Positions 1 to 6,272 of a stretch of 9,907 nt of DNA are shown piece by piece. Every line of letters starts with the position of its first letter. Position 1 is the first letter of the stretch. The stretch is from Actinomycetes bacterium (GTDB taxonomy: Bacteria; Actinomycetota; Thermoleophilia; Solirubrobacterales; 70-9). Below the pieces are notes generated by a model. That model was not told the DNA's origin and did no database searches. It saw only the letters and a program-made list of their open reading frames with translations. A program made the translations under genes and the position numbers. Location of the stretch: NCBI GenBank assembly GCA_023434465.1, contig JAEYSQ010000017.1:1-9907 (forward strand). The letters are read 5' to 3'.

Positions 1-656
1 GGGCGACCACCTGGGCAGCGGCGATCCCGGGTTCGGTCGCTCTGATCATCACTTCGATCGGCACTACCACTTTCGATGGCGCCTCGGAGGGTGTCTTCAA
101 GGACGGCATCGGCTGGCTGATCGACCGTTTCGACGACCTCGGCTTCAGCGCCACCGCCGCAGCCAGGACTTCGAGCACCACCTTCATGCTGCTCAGCGTC
201 GGCATCGTGGCCCTGGTCTACCTGGCCGGAGTGCGTGGCATGAGCACGATCCCGGGTGCGCCCGACCGCAAGACTCTCTGGCGGACTTTCGCTCACGCCC
301 TGATCCCGATCGCCTTCGCCTACCTGATCGCCCACTACTTCAGCCTGTTCTTCTTTCAGGAGCAGGCTCAGTTCACTTATCTGCTCTCCGACCCGCTCGG
401 AACCGGGAGCACCGACCTCTTCGGCACCGCCGGTCACGGGATCGACTACAACGCGATCAGCGACGAACTGGTCTGGTACGTCCAGGTGGGGGCCCTGGTC
501 GCCGGACACGTCGCCGGGCTTGTTCTCGCCCACGACCGGGCGATCACGATCTGGAAGGACTACCGGACCGCCGCCCGTTCGCAGTACTGGATGCTGGCGG
601 TTATGGTCGCCTTCACCTGCTTCGGCCTCTTCCTGCTCTCGATCTCCAACGCCTGA
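1..656 (+). CDS. C-terminal part of polytopic membrane protein, possibly the actinobacterial 'fenitrothion hydrolase'-labelled family
   Basis: The reading frame is open from the left edge (first full codon at base 3) to TGA at 654-656, giving 217 residues with the N-terminus missing. I count at least four hydrophobic segments, at about residues 60-79, 96-118, 156-177 and 195-213, so it is an integral membrane protein. Conserved-looking stretches are TTTFDG near residue 22, AHYFSLFFFQ around the second segment, and WYVQVGALVAGHVAGLVLAHDRA in the third. The last contains regularly spaced His, Gly and Asp. From memory this resembles a family of actinobacterial membrane proteins often labelled fenitrothion hydrolase; that label is poorly founded and I assign no reaction. 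An internal ATG at 186 is not the start, because the similar hydrophobic frame continues upstream. It ends 49 nt before the next gene, which seems to have its own promoter, so co-transcription is not required. Confidence 0.8.
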   Translation, partial: ATTWAAAIPGSVALIITSIGTTTFDGASEGVFKDGIGWLIDRFDDLGFSATAAARTSSTTFMLLSVGIVALVYLAGVRGMSTIPGAPDRKTLWRTFAHALIPIAFAYLIAHYFSLFFFQEQAQFTYLLSDPLGTGSTDLFGTAGHGIDYNAISDELVWYVQVGALVAGHVAGLVLAHDRAITIWKDYRTAARSQYWMLAVMVAFTCFGLFLLSISNA

Positions 657-670
657 GGAGTCGGAACCGG

Positions 671-699
671 TTGTCATAACCCCGGGCATCGGTTAGGTT
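671..699 (+). promoter_or_regulatory. Promoter for the NHL-metzincin gene, predicted leaderless
   Basis: TTGTCA (671-676) and TAGGTT (694-699) are separated by 17 nt, close to the bacterial -35/-10 layout. The -10 box lies only 6 nt before the ATG at 706, so transcription would start at or next to the A of the start codon. The only SD-like bases, GGAG at 701-704, are 1 nt from the ATG, too close to work normally. This supports a leaderless mRNA. It is inferred from sequence alone. Confidence 0.55.
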
Positions 700-705
700 C
701 GGAGA

Positions 706-3700
706 ATGCTGCGGGGGTCGACATTGGTCGGCGTGATCGCGGCGGCGTTATTTGTAGCGTTGTCGCATCAGTCGGCAGCGCAGCAGTTTGGCTTCGAGTT
801 CGGCGGCAGCAACATGACCGGCCCGCCGGCAGCCCTGGAGGCAGGAGCAAATTCGGTGGCTGTCGATGCCGACGGCAACGTCTGGGTGGCCGACACCCAA
901 AACGCCCGGCTGGTCAAGTACGACTACAACGGAGCCTTCATCGCGGCCTTCGATCGGGCGATCGGCGGCGGCCCGGCCTTCGGCCTGGTCCGGTCGGTTG
1001 CGGCAGATCGCAAAGGTAACGTGCTGGTCGTACCGGGGGGTTCACTGGTCAACCGGTTCATCGAGATGGATGTCGGCGGGAACTACGTCCGGACCATCGG
1101 GCCGAAAGGACCGGAAAAATCGAACTTGACCAACGTGACGTCGGTAGCAGTGGACAACACGGGCCGCATCATCGCGCTCGACCTCAATCGGGTGGCCGTC
1201 TACAGGCCGAACGGCACTCCGCTGAGGGAGTACAGGAATTTCTCCGGTGGGTCCGGTGTCGCCGGCCTCAACGGCTCCGTCTACATCGCCGGACGTACGG
1301 CTGCCGGCGAGTCCGAGATCACCCAGAACTTTCTGTCCGGGGGCACGGCCCGGAAGCAGCTGATCCCTGGATCGATCGAAGAGATCGCGGTGGACTCAAC
1401 CGGGCGCGTGTACGGGGCTGACTTTTCACAGGGTGTGGTGCGGCGGATCGACCTGACCACCACCGGCATACTCACGATCGGTACGCAGGGACTGGGCACC
1501 GGAGAGATGAACGGGCCGACATCGGTTGCGGTGGACTGCCGCGGCAACGTTTATGCGCTCGAAGCGGCGGGACGGGATGAATCCGGAGAGCTTCCAAAGG
1601 CGATGTCGAAAGTCCTCAAGTTCGAGGAACCGGGAGCGCCGCCCCCGCCCTGTGAGCCCAGACCGCTGCCAAAGGGTGCGATCGACACCCAGATCAATGA
1701 CATCGAGGTCAGTCAGGCAGTGCAGCCTGACCGGACCTGGACTGCGGGCCCGATCCTGCCGCCGGGACAGATGGCCTTCGACCTGCCGGAAACCGTTCCT
1801 CGTAAGCGGACCTGGGGTGAGGGCACGATCGATCCGGACGCGAAGACGGGTGAGGTTTCCCTGGCCGCGAGACACAAGACAGTGGTGCGGGTATACGCAA
1901 ACCTTCGACAGGGACCGCCGGGAGGGCTGGGTGGAGTGCCGGCCACCCTGGAAGCCGTCACCGCGTCCGGCCGTCGCTTGGGCCCGATCCAGTCGGTGGC
2001 CGGTCCGACCGTTCTTCGGACCGGTGACCGGGTCGTCGACCGTACCGAGCGGTTGGATCCGGCGGGTGCGTACACCTTCGATCTGCCGGAACCGTGGACC
2101 ACGGAGGGTCGACTCGATCTGGTTGCCCGGGTCAACCCGGCACGAATCGGTTGCGACGCACAATGCATTAACCGTTCAACTTTCACGCTCTCTGGCGTCC
2201 CGTTCGACCAGACTCGTTCGGTGGATGTCGCCACGATCGCGCTGACTGACGGGGGCGCGTTGCCGACGTCGAACCCCTGGCGGGTGTTTGACACCGCCAA
2301 GGTGGTCACCCCCCAGCACCTCGAGGTGTGGGGTTACCAGGGTATGGTCGAAGTCGGTGACCTCGTGAACGGGGACTCGGTCACGGTCGAAAGCTGCTTC
2401 CTGGGCATCTGGCCCTGCGAGGAAGACACTTATCAGAGGGGTTCCAAAGAGTTCCGGCAATATCTGCAACCCGAAATCATCGATCGAGTGGAACGAGTGA
2501 TGGACGACCGCGGCCTGGATCGATGCGACATCGTCACCGTGGGCGTGCTGCGGGAGGGAACCCCCTTCCCCGGGTCGATGCGAGGTGAGTTCATGGCGGG
2601 GGGCCTGTTGCCGTGCGCGCGGGGCTACTTCGCGCTCGGCCGGCCCCTGGGGGCAGCTGCCCATGAGCTGCAGCATGCTTTCGGACGCCCTCACGCCGGC
2701 CAGAGCTGTCCGGACACCCGCCCGGGAGACTCCCAGGAAGGCGAACCCTGGCCACCGGAAGACATGGGGCGGCTTCACGGGATCGGCATTGACCCACGCA
2801 CCGGCTCGGGCAAAGGCCGAGGCCCGCACGCGATCATCGCTGAAGGAGCGGTGGACCAGCCGACACAGCTTTTCGACCTGATGAGTTACTGCATGGGTCC
2901 CGAAGTAAACGGCTGGATTTCTCCCCGCGGTTGGGCCACTCTTCACAACTGGCGGCGTCCGGGCAACTCGTCGTCGCCCGCGTCCGGGCCGGTCGGGCCG
3001 CAGCAGCACTTGCAGGCCACAAACGGTCAGCGTCCTGCTGAGCCCGCCGCCACCGAGCGACGCCTGAAGGTCACGGCGACCGAAGGCGAAGACGGGATCC
3101 TCGGCATCGCGGCCGTATCGCCGACCGCAGCGCCACCAAGCAGCGGAGAATCGCCATACATCCTGGAGGCCCTCGATTCCCAGAATGAAGTTCTGGCCTC
3201 AGCCCCTGCCGCGGCCGACTCGGCTTCGACCGGCGACCTGATCATTTCCGGGGTCGTCCCGGCGCCACCGGGAACGACCCATGTGTACGTCCACCACGGA
3301 ATTCGGGCCGCCGTCTGGTACGGCTCGGCGGCCGTCCCGAAACTGAAACTTCTCCGTCCTCGCAAAGGCGCCAGGGTTTCCTCCAGAAACGCGACGGTCC
3401 GCTGGCGAGCCTCAGACCCTGATGGCGGCGACTTGACTGCCAAGGTGGACTACTCAGCGAACGGAGGGCGCCGATGGCAGGCGATTTACATCGGCCCGGC
3501 GGCCTCCGGTCGCGCGGTCATCCCCCGAAAACTCCTGAGCGGATCGAGGCGAGCCAGAGTTCGGGTGACAGTCGACGACAGCTTCAACCAGAAATCAGTC
3601 ACTTCGGGCCGTTTCGTGGTCAAGCCATCGCCGCCGACAGTGCGGATCTCGGATCCGCTGCCCGGGCTCAGGGTCGGCGCGGACGCGACCATTCAGTTGC

Positions 3701-4140
3701 GTGGAGAGGGCTTCGGTGCCGACGGCAGGCCGATACCAGGCAAGTTGCTCCAGTGGTCGCAGGGTCGCCGCAAACTCGGACGGGGCGAGGCGCTCACTGT
3801 CAAGGGGCTCCGGCCCGGCCGCCGCACAGTGATTCTCTCGGCAAGCAAGGGAGGAATGACCGCACGCAGTCGGGTCACGGTCAGGGTGAGGGCGGTTCGA
3901 CCCGCCTTCCTCCAGCTGGTCGCTCCGACCAAACTAAGTCGCAAGGCCCGCAAGCTGAGCCTGCGGGTCGCCAGCACCGTCCCGGCGACCCTCAAGGTCC
4001 GAGGGCGACGATTCAGGGTGGGTCAGAAGCCAAGCAAGGTCACGATCCGGGTCAAACCCGGTCCCGGCACGGTCAAAGTGAAGCTCACCCTCGCTTCGGG
4101 TGGTCGCTCGACCGCTCGAACGCTCACCATCACCCGGTGA
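706..4140 (+). CDS. Large secreted NHL-repeat / metzincin-type metalloprotease / Ig-like fusion protein
   Basis: This 1144-residue protein starts with a signal peptide (hydrophobic residues 7-20, likely cleavage after SAAQ near 26). Residues about 48-306 hold NHL-type propeller blades built on 'SVAVDxxGNVYxxD' units (near 50, 98, 147, 227 and 273). A Pro-rich linker (310-323) leads to an unassigned region with INDIEVSQAVQ (330-340) and KTVVRVYANL (391-400). The protease centre is HELQHAFGRPH at 653-663, which matches the metzincin consensus HExxHxxGxxH: zinc ligands H653, H657 and H663, catalytic E654. A candidate Met-turn, DLMSYC, lies at 724-729. Several Cys in this region suggest disulfides in an exported fold. 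Ig/cadherin-like beta domains follow (about 879-970 and 975-1062), then a strongly basic C-terminal domain (about 1070-1144) that may hold the protein to the envelope. An extracellular zinc protease with a binding propeller is the likely role; the substrate is unknown. The ATG at 706 is chosen for its signal peptide and promoter spacing. Confidence 0.85.
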   Translation: MLRGSTLVGVIAAALFVALSHQSAAQQFGFEFGGSNMTGPPAALEAGANSVAVDADGNVWVADTQNARLVKYDYNGAFIAAFDRAIGGGPAFGLVRSVAADRKGNVLVVPGGSLVNRFIEMDVGGNYVRTIGPKGPEKSNLTNVTSVAVDNTGRIIALDLNRVAVYRPNGTPLREYRNFSGGSGVAGLNGSVYIAGRTAAGESEITQNFLSGGTARKQLIPGSIEEIAVDSTGRVYGADFSQGVVRRIDLTTTGILTIGTQGLGTGEMNGPTSVAVDCRGNVYALEAAGRDESGELPKAMSKVLKFEEPGAPPPPCEPRPLPKGAIDTQINDIEVSQAVQPDRTWTAGPILPPGQMAFDLPETVPRKRTWGEGTIDPDAKTGEVSLAARHKTVVRVYANLRQGPPGGLGGVPATLEAVTASGRRLGPIQSVAGPTVLRTGDRVVDRTERLDPAGAYTFDLPEPWTTEGRLDLVARVNPARIGCDAQCINRSTFTLSGVPFDQTRSVDVATIALTDGGALPTSNPWRVFDTAKVVTPQHLEVWGYQGMVEVGDLVNGDSVTVESCFLGIWPCEEDTYQRGSKEFRQYLQPEIIDRVERVMDDRGLDRCDIVTVGVLREGTPFPGSMRGEFMAGGLLPCARGYFALGRPLGAAAHELQHAFGRPHAGQSCPDTRPGDSQEGEPWPPEDMGRLHGIGIDPRTGSGKGRGPHAIIAEGAVDQPTQLFDLMSYCMGPEVNGWISPRGWATLHNWRRPGNSSSPASGPVGPQQHLQATNGQRPAEPAATERRLKVTATEGEDGILGIAAVSPTAAPPSSGESPYILEALDSQNEVLASAPAAADSASTGDLIISGVVPAPPGTTHVYVHHGIRAAVWYGSAAVPKLKLLRPRKGARVSSRNATVRWRASDPDGGDLTAKVDYSANGGRRWQAIYIGPAASGRAVIPRKLLSGSRRARVRVTVDDSFNQKSVTSGRFVVKPSPPTVRISDPLPGLRVGADATIQLRGEGFGADGRPIPGKLLQWSQGRRKLGRGEALTVKGLRPGRRTVILSASKGGMTARSRVTVRVRAVRPAFLQLVAPTKLSRKARKLSLRVASTVPATLKVRGRRFRVGQKPSKVTIRVKPGPGTVKVKLTLASGGRSTARTLTITR

Positions 4141-4735
4141 TGCCGAGCAAGACCCGCGCGGCGGCGCTGGCAGTCTTTTCGGGACGCTTCTTTTCGTAGA
4201 GCTGGGTTTGCTGGTTGACGCCGGAGGCGAGCGATTCGATCGCCGTCACCGTTTCGCCCGGCGGCAGGGGAGGAGTGAGTTCGCCGGCCTTGATCGCGAG
4301 GTCGAGGTCGTTTCTGAGCACCTCGGTCCAGCGTCCCCACGCCTCGGCGATCGCTTCCCGCACCGGACCGGGACGACCGTCGAACTCGGTCGAAATCGAG
4401 GTCATCAGACAGCCGCCGCGGAACGGGCTGGATGCCGAGTACGCGTACCAGGTGTCAAGGCAGCCGAGCAGCCGCTCGCGACCGGGTTCAGTTTCCGAGT
4501 TCGGCGACCAGACGTTCGCGGTGAAATCCTCGACCCCGAACTCCAGCACCTCGAGCTGCAGCTCCTGCTTGCTCTTGAAGTGACCAGCGACGCCAGCCTT
4601 GCTCATGCCGAGACTGGAGGCGATCGAAGCGATCGAGATTCCCTCGAGGCCGATCTCTGATGCGCCCTCGGCCGCTTCGCGTACGATCGCATCGTGCGTA
4701 CTTGCGGCTTCGACTCTCGACCGGCGCGGGCTCAC
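4130..4735 (-). CDS. TetR/AcrR-family transcriptional repressor
   Basis: This predicted DNA-binding repressor has 201 residues from the GTG at 4735. The N-terminal helix-turn-helix is clear: THDAIVREAAEGASEIGLEG, then ISIASIASSLGMSKAGVAGHFKSKQEL at about residues 33-59, the usual TetR pattern. The ligand-binding part contains SPFRGGCLMTSISTEFDGRPGPVREAI, a motif I associate with one large subgroup of TetR C-terminal domains. An ATG further upstream (4795) would add 20 residues overlapping the hydrolase and unlike a TetR N-terminus, so the GTG is preferred. The gene starts 7 nt after the hydrolase stop, so the two are probably co-transcribed. A -10-like TATAGT 6 nt before the GTG could also give a separate leaderless transcript. 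Its likely target is the palindrome at 5597-5612, making the pair a ligand-inducible, self-controlled unit. The ligand is unknown. Its 3' end overlaps the convergent protease gene by 11 nt. Confidence 0.9.
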   Translation of the reverse strand: MSPRRSRVEAASTHDAIVREAAEGASEIGLEGISIASIASSLGMSKAGVAGHFKSKQELQLEVLEFGVEDFTANVWSPNSETEPGRERLLGCLDTWYAYSASSPFRGGCLMTSISTEFDGRPGPVREAIAEAWGRWTEVLRNDLDLAIKAGELTPPLPPGETVTAIESLASGVNQQTQLYEKKRPEKTASAAARVLLGITG

Positions 4736-4741
4736 GGGCTG

Positions 4742-4747
4742 ACTATA
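4742..4747 (-). promoter_or_regulatory. Candidate internal -10 box for leaderless tetR transcription
   Basis: On the minus strand TATAGT is followed by six bases (CAGCCC) and then the GTG start at 4735. This is the same -10-to-start spacing as at the two other candidate leaderless genes here. The TAG stop of the hydrolase lies inside the box. No convincing SD precedes the GTG. I see no good -35 at 16-18 nt, so the call is tentative. Confidence 0.35.
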
Positions 4748-5534
4748 GATCGAGTGTCTCACCTTCGGCCATGACCACCAGCTCGGTGACTTCATCGTCG
4801 CCCAGGGAACTCCGGAGACGGCCGAGGATGTCGTCGGTCTGCTGATAAAGCGGCGGTTCGTGAATGCCGTCGTAGTGAATCGGGACGAGCCGCTTCGCGC
4901 CGAGGATCCGGGCGGCGGCCACCGCCTGCTCAGGGTTCAACGATGCCTCGATTCCGCTTTCCGGCTGCCGGTGGGGGAAGGAAGTGAGCGCACCGTTGAC
5001 CGGCAGGAAAGCGGCGTCGAAGGGGCCGAACCGCATCTGGATCAGCCACCAGGAGCCGTGAAAGAGAGTGTCTCCGGCGTGAAGGATCCGCTTGCCAGCG
5101 GCTTCGATCACCCAGGAGATCTGAGGGTCACCCAACCCGTCGACCGCCGGCACCGCGGTGGCGGTGAAGGGACCGACCTCGACGGTCTCCCATTCCTCCA
5201 TCAGGACCTGGTCGACGCCGGCCTCGTCCAGTTCGATCTCGGCGACGGCGACACCCCCGGTTTCGAGCGGCTCGCCGACCATGACGCGAGGCCGGTGGAC
5301 CGACCCATCGGCATTGATCGCGGAGGCGATCGCGGAGGCATCAGTGTGGTCGGTGTGAAGGTGGGTCACGAAGGCAGCCAGCGATTCACCGGGACTCCCT
5401 ACCGGAAGGAGCGGGGTCCTGGGCGGGCCGATGTAGGGCTCGATCGATTTCCATCCGAGAATGTGATCGATCACCACGGTTGATCCCTCCGCTTGAACTT
5501 CGATCCCGGCCCAGCCAAGTCTCCTGACACGCAT
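4743..5534 (-). CDS. Metallo-beta-lactamase-fold (UlaG-like) metal-dependent hydrolase
   Basis: The product has 263 residues from the ATG at 5534. The fold signature is clear: an opening strand LGWAGIEVQAEGSTVVIDH (residues 6-24), the metal site THLHTDH (H58, H60, D62, H63), AGDT with D155, and a C-terminal PIHYD with H220. This is the order of the UlaG/RNase Z-like branch of the superfamily, whose members hydrolyse phosphoesters, lactones or amides. The substrate cannot be read from the sequence. Where many relatives have a metal-binding His before the GDT strand, this protein reads PAVDGLGDPQ (129-138), with Asp. There is no signal peptide, so it is probably cytoplasmic. An in-frame ATG at 5588 would add 18 unlikely residues. 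The 5534 ATG follows a purine-rich SD (GAAGGGAAG), and the family normally begins right at this strand. It lies directly upstream of tetR and behind a palindromic operator, which suggests induction by its substrate or a related compound. Confidence 0.9.
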   Translation of the reverse strand: MRVRRLGWAGIEVQAEGSTVVIDHILGWKSIEPYIGPPRTPLLPVGSPGESLAAFVTHLHTDHTDASAIASAINADGSVHRPRVMVGEPLETGGVAVAEIELDEAGVDQVLMEEWETVEVGPFTATAVPAVDGLGDPQISWVIEAAGKRILHAGDTLFHGSWWLIQMRFGPFDAAFLPVNGALTSFPHRQPESGIEASLNPEQAVAAARILGAKRLVPIHYDGIHEPPLYQQTDDILGRLRSSLGDDEVTELVVMAEGETLDL

Positions 5535-5588
5535 GTTCTTCCCTTCGATCGCAGATGCCGTGTTTTCGGCGCGGTACGCCTGCCCCAA

Positions 5589-5617
5589 TAGATAGCATAC
5601 GATCGTTCGTATTACAA
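5589..5617 (-). promoter_or_regulatory. Predicted promoter of the hydrolase-tetR operon
   Basis: Read on the minus strand, TTGTAA (5617-5612) is followed after exactly 17 nt by TATCTA (5594-5589). TGC directly before the -10 gives an extended -10 look (TGCTATCTA). The predicted transcript would have a 5' leader of roughly 45-50 nt before the ATG at 5534 and its SD. The -10 matches consensus only partly, but the position, the spacing and the operator inside the spacer support it. Confidence 0.5.
5597..5612. promoter_or_regulatory. Palindromic operator, probable TetR binding site
   Basis: ATACGATCGTTCGTAT is an inverted repeat with 6-bp arms (ATACGA/TCGTAT) around a 4-nt centre. The size and sequence style are typical of TetR-family operators. 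It fills nearly the whole spacer between the proposed -35 and -10 of the hydrolase promoter, so a bound dimer would block RNA polymerase. The only regulator gene in the window, tetR, is the second gene of this operon. Binding by that protein is inferred. Confidence 0.6.
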
Positions 5618-5624
5618 CGGGTTG

Positions 5625-5636
5625 GAATAATTATTC
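5625..5636. repeat. Perfect 12-bp AT-rich palindrome in the divergent intergenic region
   Basis: GAATAATTATTC reads identically on both strands and is an AT island in otherwise GC-rich DNA. It lies just upstream of the hydrolase -35 and about 50 nt upstream of the moaB -10. It could be an operator for a second regulator, an UP-like element, or chance. There is no T-tract or GC stem, so it is not a terminator. Confidence 0.4.
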
Positions 5637-5684
5637 GGACCTGCGGTAAAACCGAAGTTGGAACCGGTCACCGGATCCCCTCCC

Positions 5685-5690
5685 TATGCT
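5685..5690 (+). promoter_or_regulatory. -10 box of moaB, predicted leaderless
   Basis: TATGCT is followed by six bases (CTTCCC) and then the ATG at 5697. No Shine-Dalgarno sequence precedes that ATG; the bases between are pyrimidines. This geometry fits a transcript that begins at the start codon. A matching -35 is not clear: TTGGAA at 5658-5663 is 21 nt away, longer than usual. Confidence 0.45.
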
Positions 5691-5696
5691 CTTCCC

Positions 5697-6272
5697 ATGG
5701 GTTCTCCCGATCCCACGGTGGCTGGCAACGAGTCGAGCGCGGTTGAGTCCGCTCGCCCGGGGGTGCCGGATGCGCCGGCGGAGATTTCGGTTGTCGTGCT
5801 CACGGTTTCCGACCGCTCCGCGAGAGGCGAGCGGGAGGACAAGTCCGGTCCGGCGGCTTTCGAAGCGCTGAGTGGTGCCGGAATTCGATCAATCGCCGGA
5901 ACAGTGATCCCGGACGGCCGTGAAGTGGTCGAGAGCGCGCTCGGTGACGCGATCGAAGCCGCCGCGGATCTCATTCTCACGCTGGGCGGGACCGGGGCCG
6001 GACCGCGCGACCAGACTCCCGAGGGGACCCGACCGCTGATCGAGGTCGACCTGCCCGGAATCGCCGAAGGCCTCCGGGCGAGCGGAGCCGCGAAAGTGCC
6101 GACGGCAGTCCTTTCACGCGGGCTCGCCGGGATCAGCCGTCCCTCGTCAACTGGCCATCGGGCGATGATCGTCAACCTGCCTGGCTCCACCGGAGGCACC
6201 CGGGACGGAGTCGAATATCTGATTCCGCTGTTGCCTCATCTGATCGACCAGCTTCATGGCGGTGACCACTGA
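5697..6272 (+). CDS. moaB: MogA/MoaB-family molybdopterin adenylyltransferase
   Basis: This family activates molybdopterin by attaching AMP, the step before molybdate insertion by MoeA. The 191-residue protein shows the family's signature order: VVVLTVSDRSARGEREDKSG (32-51), the substrate loop LGGTGAGPRDQTPE (96-109), PGIAEGLRASG (120-130), and the closing NLPGSTGG (160-167). Residues 1-30 are an added, Pro/Ala/Glu-rich and probably disordered leader ahead of the first strand. A TTG at 5658 would extend it by 13 more residues, but the ATG at 5697 sits correctly behind a -10 box and is preferred. It is the first gene of the moaB-moaE-moaA operon, and its TGA overlaps the moaE ATG by one base (TGATG), which implies translational coupling. 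MoaB and Mog cannot be told apart reliably by eye, so the symbol is provisional. Confidence 0.92.
   Translation: MGSPDPTVAGNESSAVESARPGVPDAPAEISVVVLTVSDRSARGEREDKSGPAAFEALSGAGIRSIAGTVIPDGREVVESALGDAIEAAADLILTLGGTGAGPRDQTPEGTRPLIEVDLPGIAEGLRASGAAKVPTAVLSRGLAGISRPSSTGHRAMIVNLPGSTGGTRDGVEYLIPLLPHLIDQLHGGDH

Noticed and set aside
866..1663. NHL-coding units as a DNA tandem repeat
   Set aside because: The similarity is at protein level only (SVAVDxxGNVY). The DNA of the units has diverged and shows no recent duplication.
1426..3009. Long minus-strand frames (1426-2163 and 2176-3009) opposite the protease gene
   Set aside because: They are antisense shadows. The plus-strand frame has a signal peptide, NHL repeats and a zinc motif, so it is the coding one.
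3474..4199. 241-codon plus-strand frame overlapping the 3' end of the protease gene
   Set aside because: It is an alternate frame of the protease gene with Arg/Gly/Gln-rich low-complexity translation and no SD or domain.
4100..4660. 186-codon plus-strand frame opposite tetR
   Set aside because: The minus-strand TetR helix-turn-helix is unmistakable, and this frame is its antisense shadow.
5640..5696. Molybdenum-cofactor riboswitch in front of moaB
   Set aside because: The -10 box 6 nt before the ATG leaves no leader RNA, and I see no conserved riboswitch-like helices in this short stretch.
5658..5696. TTG at 5658 as the moaB start
   Set aside because: It would place the -10 box inside the coding region and add residues unlike the family. 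The ATG at 5697 fits better.
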